Source of the DNA: Chaetoderma sp. LZ-2023a
Taxonomy: Eukaryota > Mollusca > Caudofoveata > Chaetodermatida > Chaetodermatidae
Length of the DNA stretch: 64,000 bases
Assembly (NCBI GenBank): GCA_034401795.1
Contig: JAVVLW010001257.1
Span: forward strand, 87,001-151,000
Direction of reading: 5' to 3'
Numbering within the stretch: the first letter of the stretch is position 1; each line of letters opens with the position of its first letter. Made by a program: the position numbers and the translations under genes. Below, one piece after another: positions 22,140 to 32,909 of this stretch. The notes under the pieces are model-generated. The model saw only the letters and a program-made list of their open reading frames with translations, had not been told where the DNA came from and made no database searches.

Positions 22140-23480
22140 CTACTGCTGGGTTTGCTTCCAAAAGGTGTCTAGAGCGGTTTTAAAGGCATTTACGGTTTTT
22201 GATTTGATCACATTTTCTGGTAGGTTATTCCATTCGTTCACAAATCTGTGACTGAAAAAAGTTTGCCTGGTTTGTGTTCGACATCGAGGTTTGAAGAACC
22301 TTAGGCTATGACCTCGCTGTCCAGATCGTTCTACCAATGAAAAAAATTGTTCTGGATCAATGTTTTCTTTTTGTGTAATAATTGTGTATGTTTCTATTCG
22401 GTCGCCCAAGACTCAAAGTTGTTTTAGAGTTGGTAGAGCAAGTATTTTGAGTCGTTCTTCATAAGATTTGTTTCGTAATCCTACTACTAATTTGGTGCAT
22501 CGGTGCTGTACTTGTTCTAAGTGGTTGATGTCTTTGACAAGGTATGGTGACCAGGCTTGTACACACTATTCTAGATGTGGGCGGACATAGGTTTTGTATA
22601 AAATAAGAAATGTTTTTCGGTCGAGGTGGTTGAAAGCTCGTTTGATTTGTCTCATGATATACATGGCTTTATTTGCTGCTTTTAAAGTCTGCATAGTTGG
22701 TTTAAGGTCGTTTTTTATCCAGATTCCTAAATCTTTTTCATGCGTTGTAATCTGCAGTGTATGTGTTTCGCTTTTGTCTTTCATGGTATAGTTATGCAAT
22801 TGATTATTATGACCTAGGTGCATTTTCTTGAATTTACTGGCATTGAATTTTAAAAGCCACTTGTCCGACCATCCATTCAGATAGTTTAGGTCGTTTTGTA
22901 ATTTTTTTACTATCTAAGTCGTCTTTAATGTGGGTCCTGAGTTTTGTGTAATCTGCAAACATTTTGATGTTGCTTTGAATATCGTCTGGAATGATGTTTA
23001 CATATACCAGGAATAACCGTGGACCCAGGACGGAGCCCTGTGGAACTCCACTGTCAACACTTCGTTTGCCTGTAGTTTGTGAAGTAATCTTTTGTGTGGT
23101 ACAGTGTCGAATGCTTTTTGATAGTCTAGGTAAATTATGTCTTCATTGTTGTTACTGTCAAGTGACTCTGTCCAGCTTTCTAAAGTTTCTAGCAGGTTTA
23201 TCAAGCAGCTTCGCCCTTGGACGAATCCATGCTGGTGTATCGTTAAAAGGTTGTTGGACTCGAAGTGTTGTACAAGTTTGTCTTTGATGATTGATTCTAA
23301 TATTTTGCATAGTAGGCCTACGCATGTAAGTGAAATTGGCAGGTAGTTGTCTGCAGGTTTTTTATTACCTTTTTTGAAGATAGGTGTTATTATTGCATTT
23401 TCCCATATTTTGGGGATAGTTTCAGTTGCTATTGAAAGCTTGAATAGTATGTTAGGGTTATTCGATACAAGTTTTTTTAT
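22140..23480 (-). mobile_element. LINE fragment (RT and C-terminal region), antisense
   Basis: On the minus strand, from high to low coordinates: TPIFKKGNKKPADNY (about 23370), LLTIHQHGFVQGRSC (about 23230), DYQKAFDTVPHKRLL (about 23120), SGVPQGSVLGP (about 23040), a degraded polymerase motif with ADYTKL where ADDTKL is expected (about 22950), KDLGIWIKNDL (about 22730), YKTYVRPHLE (about 22580) and a C-terminal block FKPRCRTQTRQTFFSHRFVNEWNNLP (about 22280). Several frameshifts or stops separate these. ADY in place of ADD removes a catalytic aspartate. It belongs to a CR1-like LINE lineage different from the one at 2190-4500. Confidence 0.8.
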
Positions 23481-24012
23481 GGCCTTAGTTTCATGGAAAA
23501 TGTAAACATTACGTTGCTATGGGCTATCCTCTTTAGTGTGTAGTAAATTTGCAAATGTCGGACGATCTCGGAATGCCCGGATGTTCAAAATTACGATACT
23601 GATTTGGATCCTGGTAATCGCATAAGCCCGTGTCAAGTTATCAGGTGCGAGAAACTTGTGTTCACTTGATTTCTAAATCTAGCGAGAAAATTTATCATAT
23701 GGTGATAGTTCCAGTTGCTATTGAAAGCTTGAATAGTATGTTAGGGTTATTCGATACAAGTTTTTTTATGGCCTTAGTTTCATGGAAAATGTAACCATTG
23801 CGTTGCTATGGGCTATCCTCTTTAGCGTGTAATAAATTTGCAAATGTCGAACGATCTCGGAATGCCCGGATGTTCAAAATTACGATACTGATTTGGATCC
23901 TCGTAATCGCATAAGCCCGTGTCAAGTTATCAGGTTCACTTGATTTCTAAATCAAGCGAGAAACTTACGTTCACTTGATTTCTAAATCTAGCGAGAAAAT
24001 TTATCATATATA
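23417..24012 (+). repeat. 289-bp tandem duplication at the LINE edge
   Basis: Two near-identical units start near 23423 and 23712, sharing CAGTTGCTATTGAAAGCTTG, GGCTATCCTCTTTAG, ATGCCCGGATGTTCAAAA and AGCCCGTGTCAAGTTATCAGG. The second unit has an extra 30-40 bp internal duplication around TTCACTTGATTTCTAAATC. It overlaps the 5' edge of the antisense LINE fragment. Confidence 0.8.
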
Positions 24013-24119
24013 TGACTGGTTATATTGTAATGTAAGTGACCAACATATAATGATCCAAAATGAAATGCGATGTTCGAGAAAAATTGCTTGAACGCCCGAG
24101 AATTAAACTGAGGTAGACC

Positions 24120-24904
24120 GCTTCTAATGTTAGGTAAGATTGATTTGCAAAACGCAGGCTAAAAAATGTTCCGTTTTGTGTTAGGCTGCTATAGAGTTAG
24201 GCTGCTTTGATAGTTAAATCTTATTTCTTGGTTTGCCCAGTATGTGTCTAATCTATTCTTGAAGATGTTTAAATTTTCTGATGTTACAATGTGATCAGAT
24301 AGTGAATTCCAGGCATCGATTATTCTATTGGTAAAGTAATGTTTTCTAAAATCATGTGAAAAGCGATGTTTCTTTAGTGTATGTGTGTCCTCTTGCTATT
24401 GAATTGCTTAATGTGAAAAAATGTTTTGTTAGATGTGTGTCGTAATAACCGTGTATGATTTTATATAATTCAATCATATCTCCCCCGGTGTCGTCTATAT
24501 TTTAGAGTTGGGAGATTTAGTCTCTTTAGCCTGTCAGGGTAGCTCAGTCCCTTCAATGACGGAATCTGTCTGGTTGCCCTCCTTTGAAAATTTTCGATGG
24601 TATTGATATCTTTTTCTTTGTATGGGCACCAGACGCTGTTAGCATATTCAAGGTGATGGCGTACTAATGCTTTGTACAGCAAGGTGAAATTGTCATTATT
24701 TAGGTATGTGTAGGTTCTGCGAATTATTCCCATTATCCTGTTGGCTTTATTTACCTGTTCCTGTATATGTTTTAGAAAGTTAAGTTGTCTGTCTATAAAT
24801 CTGCCTAGATCTTTTTCAAACTCAACAGATTCGAGTGTTAGCGAGCCAGCCAGTACCAAAGTAAATCTCCGTTTAGAGGCGCTGGCGAGAAAGGTAGATC
24901 GCAT
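24120..24904 (-). mobile_element. Second antisense LINE fragment (RT C-terminal part)
   Basis: On minus: VEFEKDLGRFIDRQLNF (about 24820), VNKANRIMGIIRRTYTYL (about 24750), LYKALVRHHLEYANSVW (about 24670), ENFQRRATRQIPSLKGLSY (about 24580) and LPTLKYRRHRGRYD. After a frameshift, MIELYKIIHGYY and RIIDAWNSLSDHIV-type text follow down to about 24150. This is the characteristic post-RT C-terminus of a CR1-like LINE. The 5' end stops at about 24904, where the upstream RT core is absent, so the copy is 5'-truncated. Confidence 0.8.
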
Positions 24905-24954
24905 TGCCGAATTTCCGATTCCAGGATAACTATATCCGAGTAGGTTATTCGCTC

Positions 24955-25205
24955 AAGATACCTAACCTGATCTGATCAGATAACATCACGTGATTTTGAT
25001 ATATATATTTTTTCAAGGCGACATTTATGTCAAGTTATGGTTAATTTTGATGGAATAAACAATCTTTATTAAAGAATACGCAATATTTACGCTGTTCAAT
25101 TTAATAATTTCACTTCTGCGAATGATGTTTTGAGATACACATTAAGCATAGCCGTGAGGTGACAAGATTTGTGCAGGGGAAATTCTAAATCCAGAGTAAA
25201 ACAAC
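24955..25205 (+). repeat. Dispersed repeat R1, copy 2
   Basis: Same block order as 12290-12560: CACGTGATTTTGATA, TTTTTTCAAGGCGACAT, TTAATTTTGATGGAATAA, ATTAAGCATA and GGGGAAATTC. Non-coding and diverged. Confidence 0.5.
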
Positions 25206-25379
25206 GTGACTAGGTTTTATCCTTGTATATAGTGCGCACTAATTTGTTAGAACGTGTAAATTGAGCATAAATGTGCGGCCTATTTATGGGTTTATAAGTA
25301 AATACGCCACTCCCACCTTTGCTGGTACTCATTCAGATTCAACTTATTTCAGTTGCAACTTATGACTAATAACTTCTCA

Positions 25380-25492
25380 TGTAGGGGTCCACCCTCTGTA
25401 TAGGCTCTGCTTTGGTGGACCTCCTGTTGTGTAATAACAAATTGTACATTTTATATCAAAATAAATTAATTTGAACTTGAACTTGAACTTAA
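25380..25492 (+). repeat. LINE 3' tail with (TTGAAC)n
   Basis: GGGGTCCACC..GGCTCTGCTTTGGTGGACC (a potential hairpin) leads to AAAATAAATTAATTTGAACTTGAAC.. (tail 25471-25490). It is the same family as the reverse-oriented tail at 31022-31243, which carries the complementary GGCAGAGCC and GATGGACCCC blocks. Confidence 0.7.
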
Positions 25493-25499
25493 ATGGTTA

Positions 25500-26590
25500 A
25501 TATTTTGATAGTAAACACTACAAACTTTGATGGCCAAGTTTTACTTTTTTACCTTCGATCAATACTCACCATTCTATTACTTCTGATAACAAGCTTCTGA
25601 TTACTGGCTCTAAGAATCTAGACTTAGTAAGCTTTACCGGAACGGGTACCCGTCTGCCAGTGAGGCTCATTCTTGTTTGCATAGCAACAAGAGCTATATG
25701 CTTTTTCCCAATTGGAGTGTCTTAGCCTTTTCTTAAAGTTTCTAAGTCATTTTCTGTGTTGTGATAGCTTAGTTGTTTGCTCTCAAAGGATTATTGGATT
25801 ACCATGGAAGGAGCCGTTGAAATCCAGGTTGTATATTTCCATGTCATTCCATAGTTGTAAAAGACTTAGGTCTATAAAATTTCGTCTGTGTCGCATGTTC
25901 CAATTTCTGACCGCGAATCTGGGACGTGTGATAACAACGAAATATGCCAGATTGGTCGCCTTCCTTAAAAAAAAGAAAAAACCCCACTCGATCGGCAGAT
26001 ATGAAATAAGGTGTTGGCTTACGGTTTTTGAACACGAAAATCGGCTGATGTCGTTCTCCATATTATCCGAGCGGGTGACATCACACCCGAGTTATCGCGG
26101 ATTTTTATGTGAAGAAAATGTTTCATTAATTCGCGCATCTGATTCTGGATGCTGCATACTTTATTGGTACCAGAAAAACTTTGGAATTTTCAAGTTTTAC
26201 GTGTTATCACGATCTGTTTGCAATGATTGGTGGTTTCAAAATTCTTGATTAAGATGTGTGGTCTGCGGTTTTACAGCAGTTTGTTTAATTTTGTTGTTTC
26301 TTCACATATCTTTTTGGCCTTCGTTAGGAGTATAATTTATATTGATTAGTAAATATACCCCGAATGCTATGCGATATGGTTCCTGGTTCCATTTATACAT
26401 CCGTCAGGATCAGTGTATGGGTGTATCACGTCCGCTTCATTCTTGTCGTCATAGTCAATGCGATCTTTGCTGTAGCGTTGCGGGGTGGGGTGCTGGAGGG
26501 TTACAATTAATTTATGGTCAAATATATTTGAAAATTATTTGTCTGCCTGCCGTTTCTGTTTTATTCCGCTTGCTTATTGTAGGTGTGTGC
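25500..26590. other. No recognised gene; long but unidentified open frame
   Basis: A 178-codon open frame on + (25712-26248) and a shorter one on - (25783-26061) overlap. Both contain long homopolymer-coded runs and show no recognised domain. Compositional artefact or remnant of the 5' region of the DIRS element that follows are both possible. Confidence 0.35.
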
Positions 26591-26600
26591 TTATTTATAG

Positions 26601-28450
26601 GCCAAGCCAGCCCCGCCATCATGTGACGTGTGCCACAAGTTTATTAAGGTCTTGTTCAAGGACCATGTCTGCTTTAAGTGTGCCAAATGTAATCTTGAAA
26701 ATAGGTGTGACGTTTGTGCAGTGTGGTCGCCTGATATGATGGAACAAGGTCCTTTCCCAGATGGTCAGGCGGTCCGAAAGTAAATCATTGATCATCCGTT
26801 TCAGCCCCTGGGGGCGCTCCATGTCTGCAACTGGAGGTTGCAGAGATGGCACCTCGGGCGTCGTTTGGACCTGCTATGCAAGGCTTCTTGCGTAGCATCC
26901 TTCCTACGCTGGTGTCGTCCCTGCTACCGAAAGTTGCAGGGAAGTCTCGTCCCATACTTGGTACGGACCCTGTCCTTGAACATGGTTCTGGGCTGGCCAC
27001 CGAGGGAGCCATCTCGTACTGCTTGCTGTGGCCTGAGATGCCGTGGGCGGAGAGCATGGAGGTCTTGGCGCAAGCCAGGACAGCGGCTCCGCCCATGGTT
27101 GAGGCCACTCCAGTAGTGGGCACCGGTCCAGTGCTGGTTGGTTTGCCACCAACCGACACGGTGATGGGTGTGGCTGGCCAGGTGTGGTATGCACCTATCT
27201 CGCCTGGTCCAGCGGTCAGGCATGGGGTGCCGTTGGCGACCATGTATGGGCACGGTTCTTCAACCACTATGGATCCGCATTGTTTTCCGTGCGGACCTAC
27301 TCCATGAACTGGTGTTTTCCATGTGGTGGCGGCGGAACCATGCGGTACCGAAGTTCCTGGGGTATCAGCGATGGCTCCTAGCCGGGAGGCCGTTGCTGGT
27401 AGGGCCATTAGTACATCAATGGGTGACGTGTTCACGGGAGTATCCTCTTCGGAGACAGATTGGTCTGAAGCTCTGGCTTGGCTAGCCAGGGTGGACCCGT
27501 CTGTGGTTTGGACCACGGCCAAAGAGGATGCATCCCGTCCATCAGTTGCACCGATTAGGACGGGGATCTTGCCTACAGCCTGGATCCAGTCTATTGGACT
27601 GGATCCAAGGTTTATGGAGCTGTTAGATGCTATTTATAGCAAGCAGCTCCTGACCAAGGGGCAGCTCCCTGCGGCCTCCAGGGAGGTGTGGGCGAGATGT
27701 CGTATTCCACTGGCGGAATAGGACAAATATGGTGTGGTACCGGCGGTCACTGAGGATGATCGCTGGGTACTTGAGGTCCAGAGTGCTGGAGTGAGTGGCC
27801 CCGCTCCAGCGCTGGTGGACAAATCCCAGGTTCACCATGAGGAAGTCCTGGCCCCATGCGATCAGGGGGTGAGAGCAGCAATGGGTGCTGTAAATCACTC
27901 TTACCACCTTCTTCAGTCGGTGTGGGCTGAAACGGGGGCAGGCCACCCTGTGCCACATGTGGCGCTATCGTGCGTAAATGATGGCTTGGTGCTGTCCATG
28001 GATGCATTGGCAAGGGTGCAGGCGCATTTGACAAAGTCTAGGAGGCAGATGGTCCTTGACCATATGTGTTCGGCTACCACCATTAGGGAGTGTTTGTTTG
28101 GAATGCCCCTGACTGGGCCTAGCATCTTTGGTGGCCAAGCGCGGGCCATCTTAGAAGACACTGCTAACACCGCGCAGAATCAGTTAGCTGTTAATTTACA
28201 GCTAGAGCCAGTGCATCAGACGCATGCACTAGGGGCACAAGCCGCTAACTGGGCAACCTACTAAGAAGCTGAAGAAGCATAAAAGCAAGGCGAAAGCCAA
28301 GCCTAGTGCTGCTTCTGCTTCTACTAGGTATTCTCAGCCGCCTCCAGCAAAGAAGGCCAAGAAGGTTGTGGAGGCTCCTACCCAACCCAGTGTTGCTCCT
28401 GATCGCCTGAGAGGCGGGAAGGGCAAGGGTAAGGGTAAGTCCTCAAAGGG
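26601..28450 (+). pseudogene. DIRS 1 Gag-like region, broken
   Basis: The 5' piece reads CDVCHKFIKVLFKDHVCFKC..C then CDVCAVWSPD (26620-26735), a zinc-binding Cys pattern typical of DIRS Gag N-termini, ending in a stop near 26779. Continuing frames give a long Pro/Gly/Ala/Thr-rich segment (26846-27307 and 27323-27718), a stop at about 27719, then DKYGVVPAVTEDDRWVLEVQ.. to 28261. The C-terminal region (28264-28470) is very Lys/Ala-rich and basic, as in nucleic-acid-binding Gag tails. Order and composition fit. Individual boundaries are uncertain because of at least three frame breaks. Confidence 0.6.
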
Positions 28451-28482
28451 CAGAAAGAAGGGAGCGGATCGTACCTGAGGGT

Positions 28483-29169
28483 ATGGAGGCTCCATTCATA
28501 TCGGCCTGGACTGCGCTGCACAGGAACAGCAGTGTGCCAGTTAGACTGGTCAAGCCAAGACCAAAGTGGCTTTCTCTCGCTCTCGTCAAGAGAGGGGTGG
28601 GGGAGTGGATCGTGAGCCAGACACTCTCAGTAAGCGTCAATGCGTCTATAGTGGGTGGAAGGTGCATGCATTTCGTCGAGGCTTGGCGAGGTGTGACGTC
28701 AGACAGTCTGGTACTAGGATGGTTATCCCAGGGGTACATGCCGGAGTGGTGGGATTTTGAACCACAAAATCTGTCTTTGGCACCAGTCTGGACTCTCGTA
28801 CCACTGAGATTTGCGTTTCAGAATCAAGTATGGGAGTTTGTAGTCCTCTCATTCGGCCTATTGACAGCTCCATGGGTTTTCACCAGAGTGGTCCTTGCGG
28901 TGACAGCGTCTCTCAAAATAGAGAACGTGGCGCTTCACACCTACATAGACGATTTGCTTATCAAGGCAGACATGCCAGCCAAGTTAGAGGTGGATACTGC
29001 TCTGACTCTGAAATTGCTTTCAGATCTATGCTGGATAGTCAACAAATTCGAGTTGATACCCACTCAACAGTTCGTTTATTTAGGGATGCGATTCGATCTC
29101 GAGGAGGGCAGGATTTACCCGTCAGAGCCCAGAGTGGTGTCTCTGTTAGCCATCCTCAAGAGTTTTTGA
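28483..29169 (+). pseudogene. DIRS 1 reverse transcriptase
   Basis: A 228-codon open frame from ATG 28483, stopped by TGA at 29167-29169. Blocks: SQGYMPEWWDFEP, LRFAFQNQVWEFVVLSFGLLTAPWVFTRVV (thumb-proximal 'GL..AP..F' motif), then VALHTYIDDLLI with the catalytic YIDD (about 28935-28970), and QQFVYLGMRFDLEEGRIYPSE. The usual N-terminal part of the RT is short and poorly matched, and the frame stops just before RNase H, which in DIRS elements is fused to RT. So the copy is broken, though the polymerase core is well conserved. Confidence 0.8.
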
Positions 29170-30122
29170 TTGGGAAACCACATTCAGATGCTGGGCATGA
29201 TGGTCTCCATGGAGCAGCTAATCCCGTACGCTGCTCTGATGCGAAGACCTATCCAGTTGTATCTGATGTCTTTGTGGAAACAGAGAACAGAACCCCTATC
29301 AACGCTGGTGCCAGTTTTGGAGCCAATAATGTTGCATCTTGTATGGTGGAAAAAGCATCAGAATCTCCTAATATGAGTTTCGCTGCACCTACCCCGCCCC
29401 CCAGCTGTCTGTGTACACGGATGCATCGCTGGAGGGGTGGGGGCCTGCCTGGCAGAACACCAGGTCTCGGGCACATGGACTCTCCAGGAGAGGCAGCTGC
29501 TTATCAGTCTGTTGGAAATGATGGCAGTGGAACTGGCGTTGGAAAGTTTCTTCCAAAAGTCAGGGGCAATGTGATATTGATACGGTCAGACAACTCGACA
29601 GTAGTATCATACATAAATCGCCAAGGCGGGACCAAGTCACCCACACTATGAACGAAGGTGTGGCACTTGATTCAATGGTGCAGGAACTACTCAGTTGTTT
29701 TGAAAGCAGCTCACATTCCTGGGCGATTGAACATTCTGGCGGATGCTTTGTCTCGCAGACAGAGGATTCTGCTGACAGAATGGTCTCTCAACCCTCCAGT
29801 TCTTCACAGGATCTTCGAGCATTGGGGCAAACCCAACGTGGACTTGTTCGCCACAAAGGAAAATGCTCAAATCATGACATATGTCTCGCTGATTCCAGAT
29901 CCAAATGCCGTCGATACAGATGCTCTGGCGATAAGCTGGAGAGGGATGCACGCTTACATGTACCCGCCCACCATTCTTCTGCTGAAGATATTGGTGAAGA
30001 TCAGAGAGGAACCGTGCCTGGTCCTGCTAATAGCGCCATATGGCCCAGCAAGTCATGATTCACGAATCTTCTGGATCTGCTGGTGGAAAATCCAGTGCAG
30101 TTACCCCAGATTCCGAGCATAA
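29170..30122 (+). pseudogene. DIRS 1 RNase H and connecting domain
   Basis: Frames alternate but the family order is clear. It runs LGNHIQMLGMMVSMEQLIPYA (from 29170), then about 29410-29540 in another frame VYTDASLEGWGACLAEH..VSGTWT..LLEMMAVELALE (RNase H with its first Asp in TDAS and Glu in LEMMAVE). It continues with IRSDNSTVVSYINRQGGTKS (about 29583-29640), then WHLIQWCRNYSV, AAHIPGRLNILADALSRRQ (about 29700-29760), HWGKPNVDLFATKENAQ (about 29820-29870) and DTDALAISWRGMHAYMYPP (about 29917-29970). At least three frameshifts. It would hydrolyse RNA in RNA/DNA hybrids if intact. Confidence 0.8.
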
Positions 30123-30194
30123 TCTCCCAGGCCAAGGGACGTTTCCTACACGAGTGTCCCGAAATGTTCAAATTGACTGCCTGGATATTATCAT

Positions 30195-30960
30195 CGACAA
30201 GCTACGAAATTCATCGCAGCTGCGAGAGGGAGGTCAACCTTCAAGTCATATAACCACAAGGTTAACAAATTTGCAGACTGGTGTGAAGGAAAGGATATTG
30301 ATACCTTTCAGTCCACTATTCAGCAAATAGCAGACTTTCTCTGTGAGCTGTTCTATTCAGCTTCGGCATCAATTATCCCTTGTCTAGCCAACAGGGATAG
30401 TCCAGAGGTGGCCCAGTTAAATGTGATGGTGAAGGGAATGAGCAATCTCCGACCGAGACAACCAGTAGTCATTCCAGCCTGGAGTCTATCATTAGTGCTT
30501 AATGTACTGGCCAAGCACCCTTTCAAACCATTGCGTTCGGCTAGTCTAAAGCATTTGACTCTAATGGTGGTTTTTCCATTGGCCGCTTCCTCAGTGAGAA
30601 GGTGCAGTGAGATCCATGCGCTTTCAGCAGAGAGGGACCAATTTATTGTCTCAGGAGTGGGTCTGCGTCTACTGCCAAGAGCAGAGTTTATGTCAACGAA
30701 TCAATCTTTGAAATATCCCGGTAAACCGATCATTATACCAAAACTAACTAGGTTAATGATGATGCCAGTGTCTGGTGTCCAGTCCGTGCTTTGACTAAGT
30801 ATAAAAGATGGACAGACTGTTGAATGATAGACATCTGTGGATCTGCCATAAGAAGCCATATGGCGCCGCATCCATGGATTCTATCTCTCGTTGGCTGGTG
30901 GAATGCATTCAAACTACCCACGAGATTGCGACTTGGCACCAGGCCTAACCAAGATGATTG
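30195..30960 (+). pseudogene. DIRS 1 tyrosine recombinase, C-terminally deleted
   Basis: In a frame open from about 30200 to 30794 the protein reads AARGRSTFKSYNHKVNKFADWCEG (core-binding domain), then IQQIADFLCELFYS. It continues with LKHLTLMVVFPLAASSVRRCSEIHALS, which carries the first catalytic Arg of tyrosine recombinases. A frameshift near 30795 continues as LTKYKRWTDC and KKPYGAASMDSISRWLVECIQ. The H-x-x-R box and the nucleophilic Tyr expected next are absent; the sequence stops near 30950 and then turns non-coding. This enzyme normally integrates the DIRS circle. The copy cannot be active. Confidence 0.75.
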
Positions 30961-31021
30961 GATCATTGCCTTCTCATGGATTGTGGAATATGGTTTTTTC
31001 CTTTCACCCTTCTGTGTAGTT

Positions 31022-31243
31022 TCAGTTCAAAGATTCAGATTCAAAATTATTTATTTCATTCTTATTATATAGGATATATACATCACAATCGGGCAGTCCA
31101 TCAAAGGCAGAGCCTATGAATCGATGGACCCCCTACACATAAAACAAGACATTACAATATATAAGGTGACAGCTGATATAAACATCCGTAATATAATAAT
31201 AACGCCTGTATAGGCATACACACAGGACGGAACAACATATATA
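31022..31243 (-). repeat. Reverse-oriented LINE 3' tail
   Basis: GTTCAAAGATTCAGATTCAAAATTATTTATTTCATT.. followed by CATCAAAGGCAGAGCC and GATGGACCCCCTACAC is the reverse complement of the tail type at 25380-25492. It lies between the 3' end of DIRS 1 and the Tc1 element, which inserted into it or next to it. Confidence 0.6.
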
Positions 31244-31269
31244 TACACCTGTGCAAAAGTTAAGCACCA
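31244..31269 (+). repeat. Tc1 left terminal inverted repeat
   Basis: 26 bp identical to the reverse complement of the right end. The outermost TA is the target dinucleotide. Confidence 0.9.
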
Positions 31270-31555
31270 GCAAAAACAATAGAACGTAGAAACATGATGG
31301 TACAACTAGGCTGCCATACTTTTTGTCCCCCGCGTTAGCTGACATAATTCCAAGTACGAAATGCACATGCATGCATGACTTCACGCCGCTTGATGTCCGT
31401 GCGTGGCGGGAAACAGCACACGTGTTCAGTTATGTAAAAGTCCAGTTTGAGGTGTAGAACATTACATACAGATTTAGGCGACAAGATTAGGAATTTTGTG
31501 TTCATGACCGTGGTTTATTTGTACAGAGAGAATTAGCTCTTGATTGTGAACCGCT

Positions 31556-32581
31556 ATGGCAAGACGAAGGTTAAGTGATCGTGTGAAATGGCAAATCATA
31601 GGCATGCATACCACTGGTATGTCATGCAGAGAGATTGGCAGACAGCTGAACATTAACCATACTGTAATCAGTCGTTTGATTGCAAAACATGGGCAAACTA
31701 ACGAGGTGAAGGACAGGCCTAGATCTGGAAGACCGAAGAAGACTACTGCCCGTGATGATCGAGCCCTAGCACGCCTTGTTAGGAGATCTCCATTCACCAA
31801 CAGCAGAGTGCTCTGCCAGCAATGGGAAACGTGCAATAGAGTGTCAATGTATACCGTCAAAAGGAGACTGTATGCTGCTGGCATGAAAGCTAGGAGACCT
31901 GTCAGACGTCCTCTCCTCACTGCACACCACAAAGAGGAGCGTCTGAGGTGGTGCAACGAAAGAAGACACTGGAACATGAGATCCTGGAGACGGGTACACT
32001 GGTCCGATGAAAGTCGGTTCCTGCTTCATGCCACAGATGGTCGAACTCGTGTATGGAGGTCCAGACGCACGGTGTACGACCAACGTAACATCATGGAAGA
32101 AGTTCCATTTGGTGGAGGTTCCGTTATGATATGGGGGTGCATCTCATTTGATTGTAAGCTGGATCTGTTGACTGTACCTGGAACACTAAATGGACAAAGA
32201 TATCAAGATTCCATACTGGATAGAGTTGTGGTCCCTCATTTTGTAAATCATGCACCTGGAACCCACCCTATATTCATGGATGACAACGCCCGACCACATC
32301 GTGCTAGAGCTGTGCATGAATACCTCCGCCAGAATGCCATCGAAACCCTACCATGGCCAGCAAGGAGCCCTGACATGAACCCTATTGAGCATATCTGGGA
32401 CATTCTGGGAAACATGGTGAGAAGGAGGGATCCTCCTGTGCAGAACCTACAGGAATTAACAGACGCACTCCATCTTGAATGGCAACGAATACCACAATGG
32501 CGTATCAGTCGGTTGGTGACCAGCATGAGACGTCGTGTCCAGGCCGTCATCCAGGCACAAGGTGGATATACCCGGTATTAA
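31556..32581 (+). CDS. Tc1 family transposase (DD34E)
   Basis: 341-residue intact protein from ATG 31556, the usual size for Tc1 transposases. The N-terminal 60 residues form paired helix-turn-helix DNA-binding segments (LSDRVKWQIIGMHTTGMSCR.., INHTVISRLIAKHG) with a GRPR-like SGRPKKT linker at about 57-63. The catalytic triad is visible: Asp in HWSDESRF (about residue 151), Asp in FMDDNARPH (about 243) and Glu in MNPIEHIWD, 34 residues after the second Asp (about 278), hence DD34E. A glycine-rich FGGGSVMIWG box lies between. It cuts and pastes the flanking inverted repeats in the nucleus. No frameshift or lost catalytic residue is seen. Confidence 0.93.
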   Translation: MARRRLSDRVKWQIIGMHTTGMSCREIGRQLNINHTVISRLIAKHGQTNEVKDRPRSGRPKKTTARDDRALARLVRRSPFTNSRVLCQQWETCNRVSMYTVKRRLYAAGMKARRPVRRPLLTAHHKEERLRWCNERRHWNMRSWRRVHWSDESRFLLHATDGRTRVWRSRRTVYDQRNIMEEVPFGGGSVMIWGCISFDCKLDLLTVPGTLNGQRYQDSILDRVVVPHFVNHAPGTHPIFMDDNARPHRARAVHEYLRQNAIETLPWPARSPDMNPIEHIWDILGNMVRRRDPPVQNLQELTDALHLEWQRIPQWRISRLVTSMRRRVQAVIQAQGGYTRY

Positions 32582-32879
32582 TAATGACAGTCTCAAACTC
32601 GTGCACAGATGTTAAACTTCGTTTTCAGACACCATTAATGACAATCTAGCCACGTGTGTCAACTGTAGGGCAATAGTTGTCAGTTGTGTCAACGTAACCA
32701 TATTCAGGACTCGTTTTCAAGTTCAAACAAAAACATACAGTGTTTCCCCACCATCATAATCAGCATTCCTCTAGTTGCATTATTACCTCTTGCACTAAGA
32801 TGGATGGGCACATAAATGTGTATGCTATTGCTTTCTTCATAGCACATGAATATACCCTCGCATGTGCGTAAAAATAGGG

Positions 32880-32905
32880 TGGTGCTTAACTTTTGCACAG
32901 GTGTA
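32880..32905 (-). repeat. Tc1 right terminal inverted repeat
   Basis: Perfect inverted partner of 31244-31269, ending in TA at 32904-32905. Confidence 0.9.
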
Positions 32906-32909
32906 TAGT

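Larger units (their letters stand above)
26600..30985 (+). mobile_element. DIRS-type tyrosine-recombinase retrotransposon 1
   Basis: Complete DIRS gene order on the plus strand: a Gag-like region with a Cys-rich motif (26601-28450), RT (28483-29169), RNase H (29170-29900) and tyrosine recombinase (about 30195-30960). GC content is clearly higher than the surroundings. There is no integrase and no LTR, and the YIDD-type RT followed by 'HIPG.LN.LADALSR' and 'P.VDLFA' blocks is diagnostic of DIRS elements. All genes carry frameshifts or stops. The recombinase lacks its last catalytic residues, and at about 31020 the sequence changes to a reverse-oriented LINE tail. Confidence 0.85.
31244..32905 (+). 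mobile_element. Tc1-type DNA transposon, apparently complete
   Basis: Perfect 26-bp terminal inverted repeats start TACACCTGTGCAAAAG at 31244 and end with the complement (..CTTTTGCACAGGTGTA) at 32905, with TA at both outer ends as expected for a TA target duplication. The single internal gene (31556-32581) is uninterrupted. Total length of about 1.66 kb is normal for Tc1/mariner. This is the only mobile element in the window with intact ends and an intact protein, suggesting recent insertion. Confidence 0.9.

Noticed and set aside
25712..26248. 178-codon plus-strand open frame as a host gene
   Set aside because: No recognised family, odd composition with a long Lys run from an A-tract, no splice or promoter signals; left as unidentified sequence.
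26785..27522. 245-codon minus-strand open frame opposite the DIRS 1 Gag region
   Set aside because: High-GC shadow of the plus-strand Gag region; no domain and composition mirrors the sense strand.
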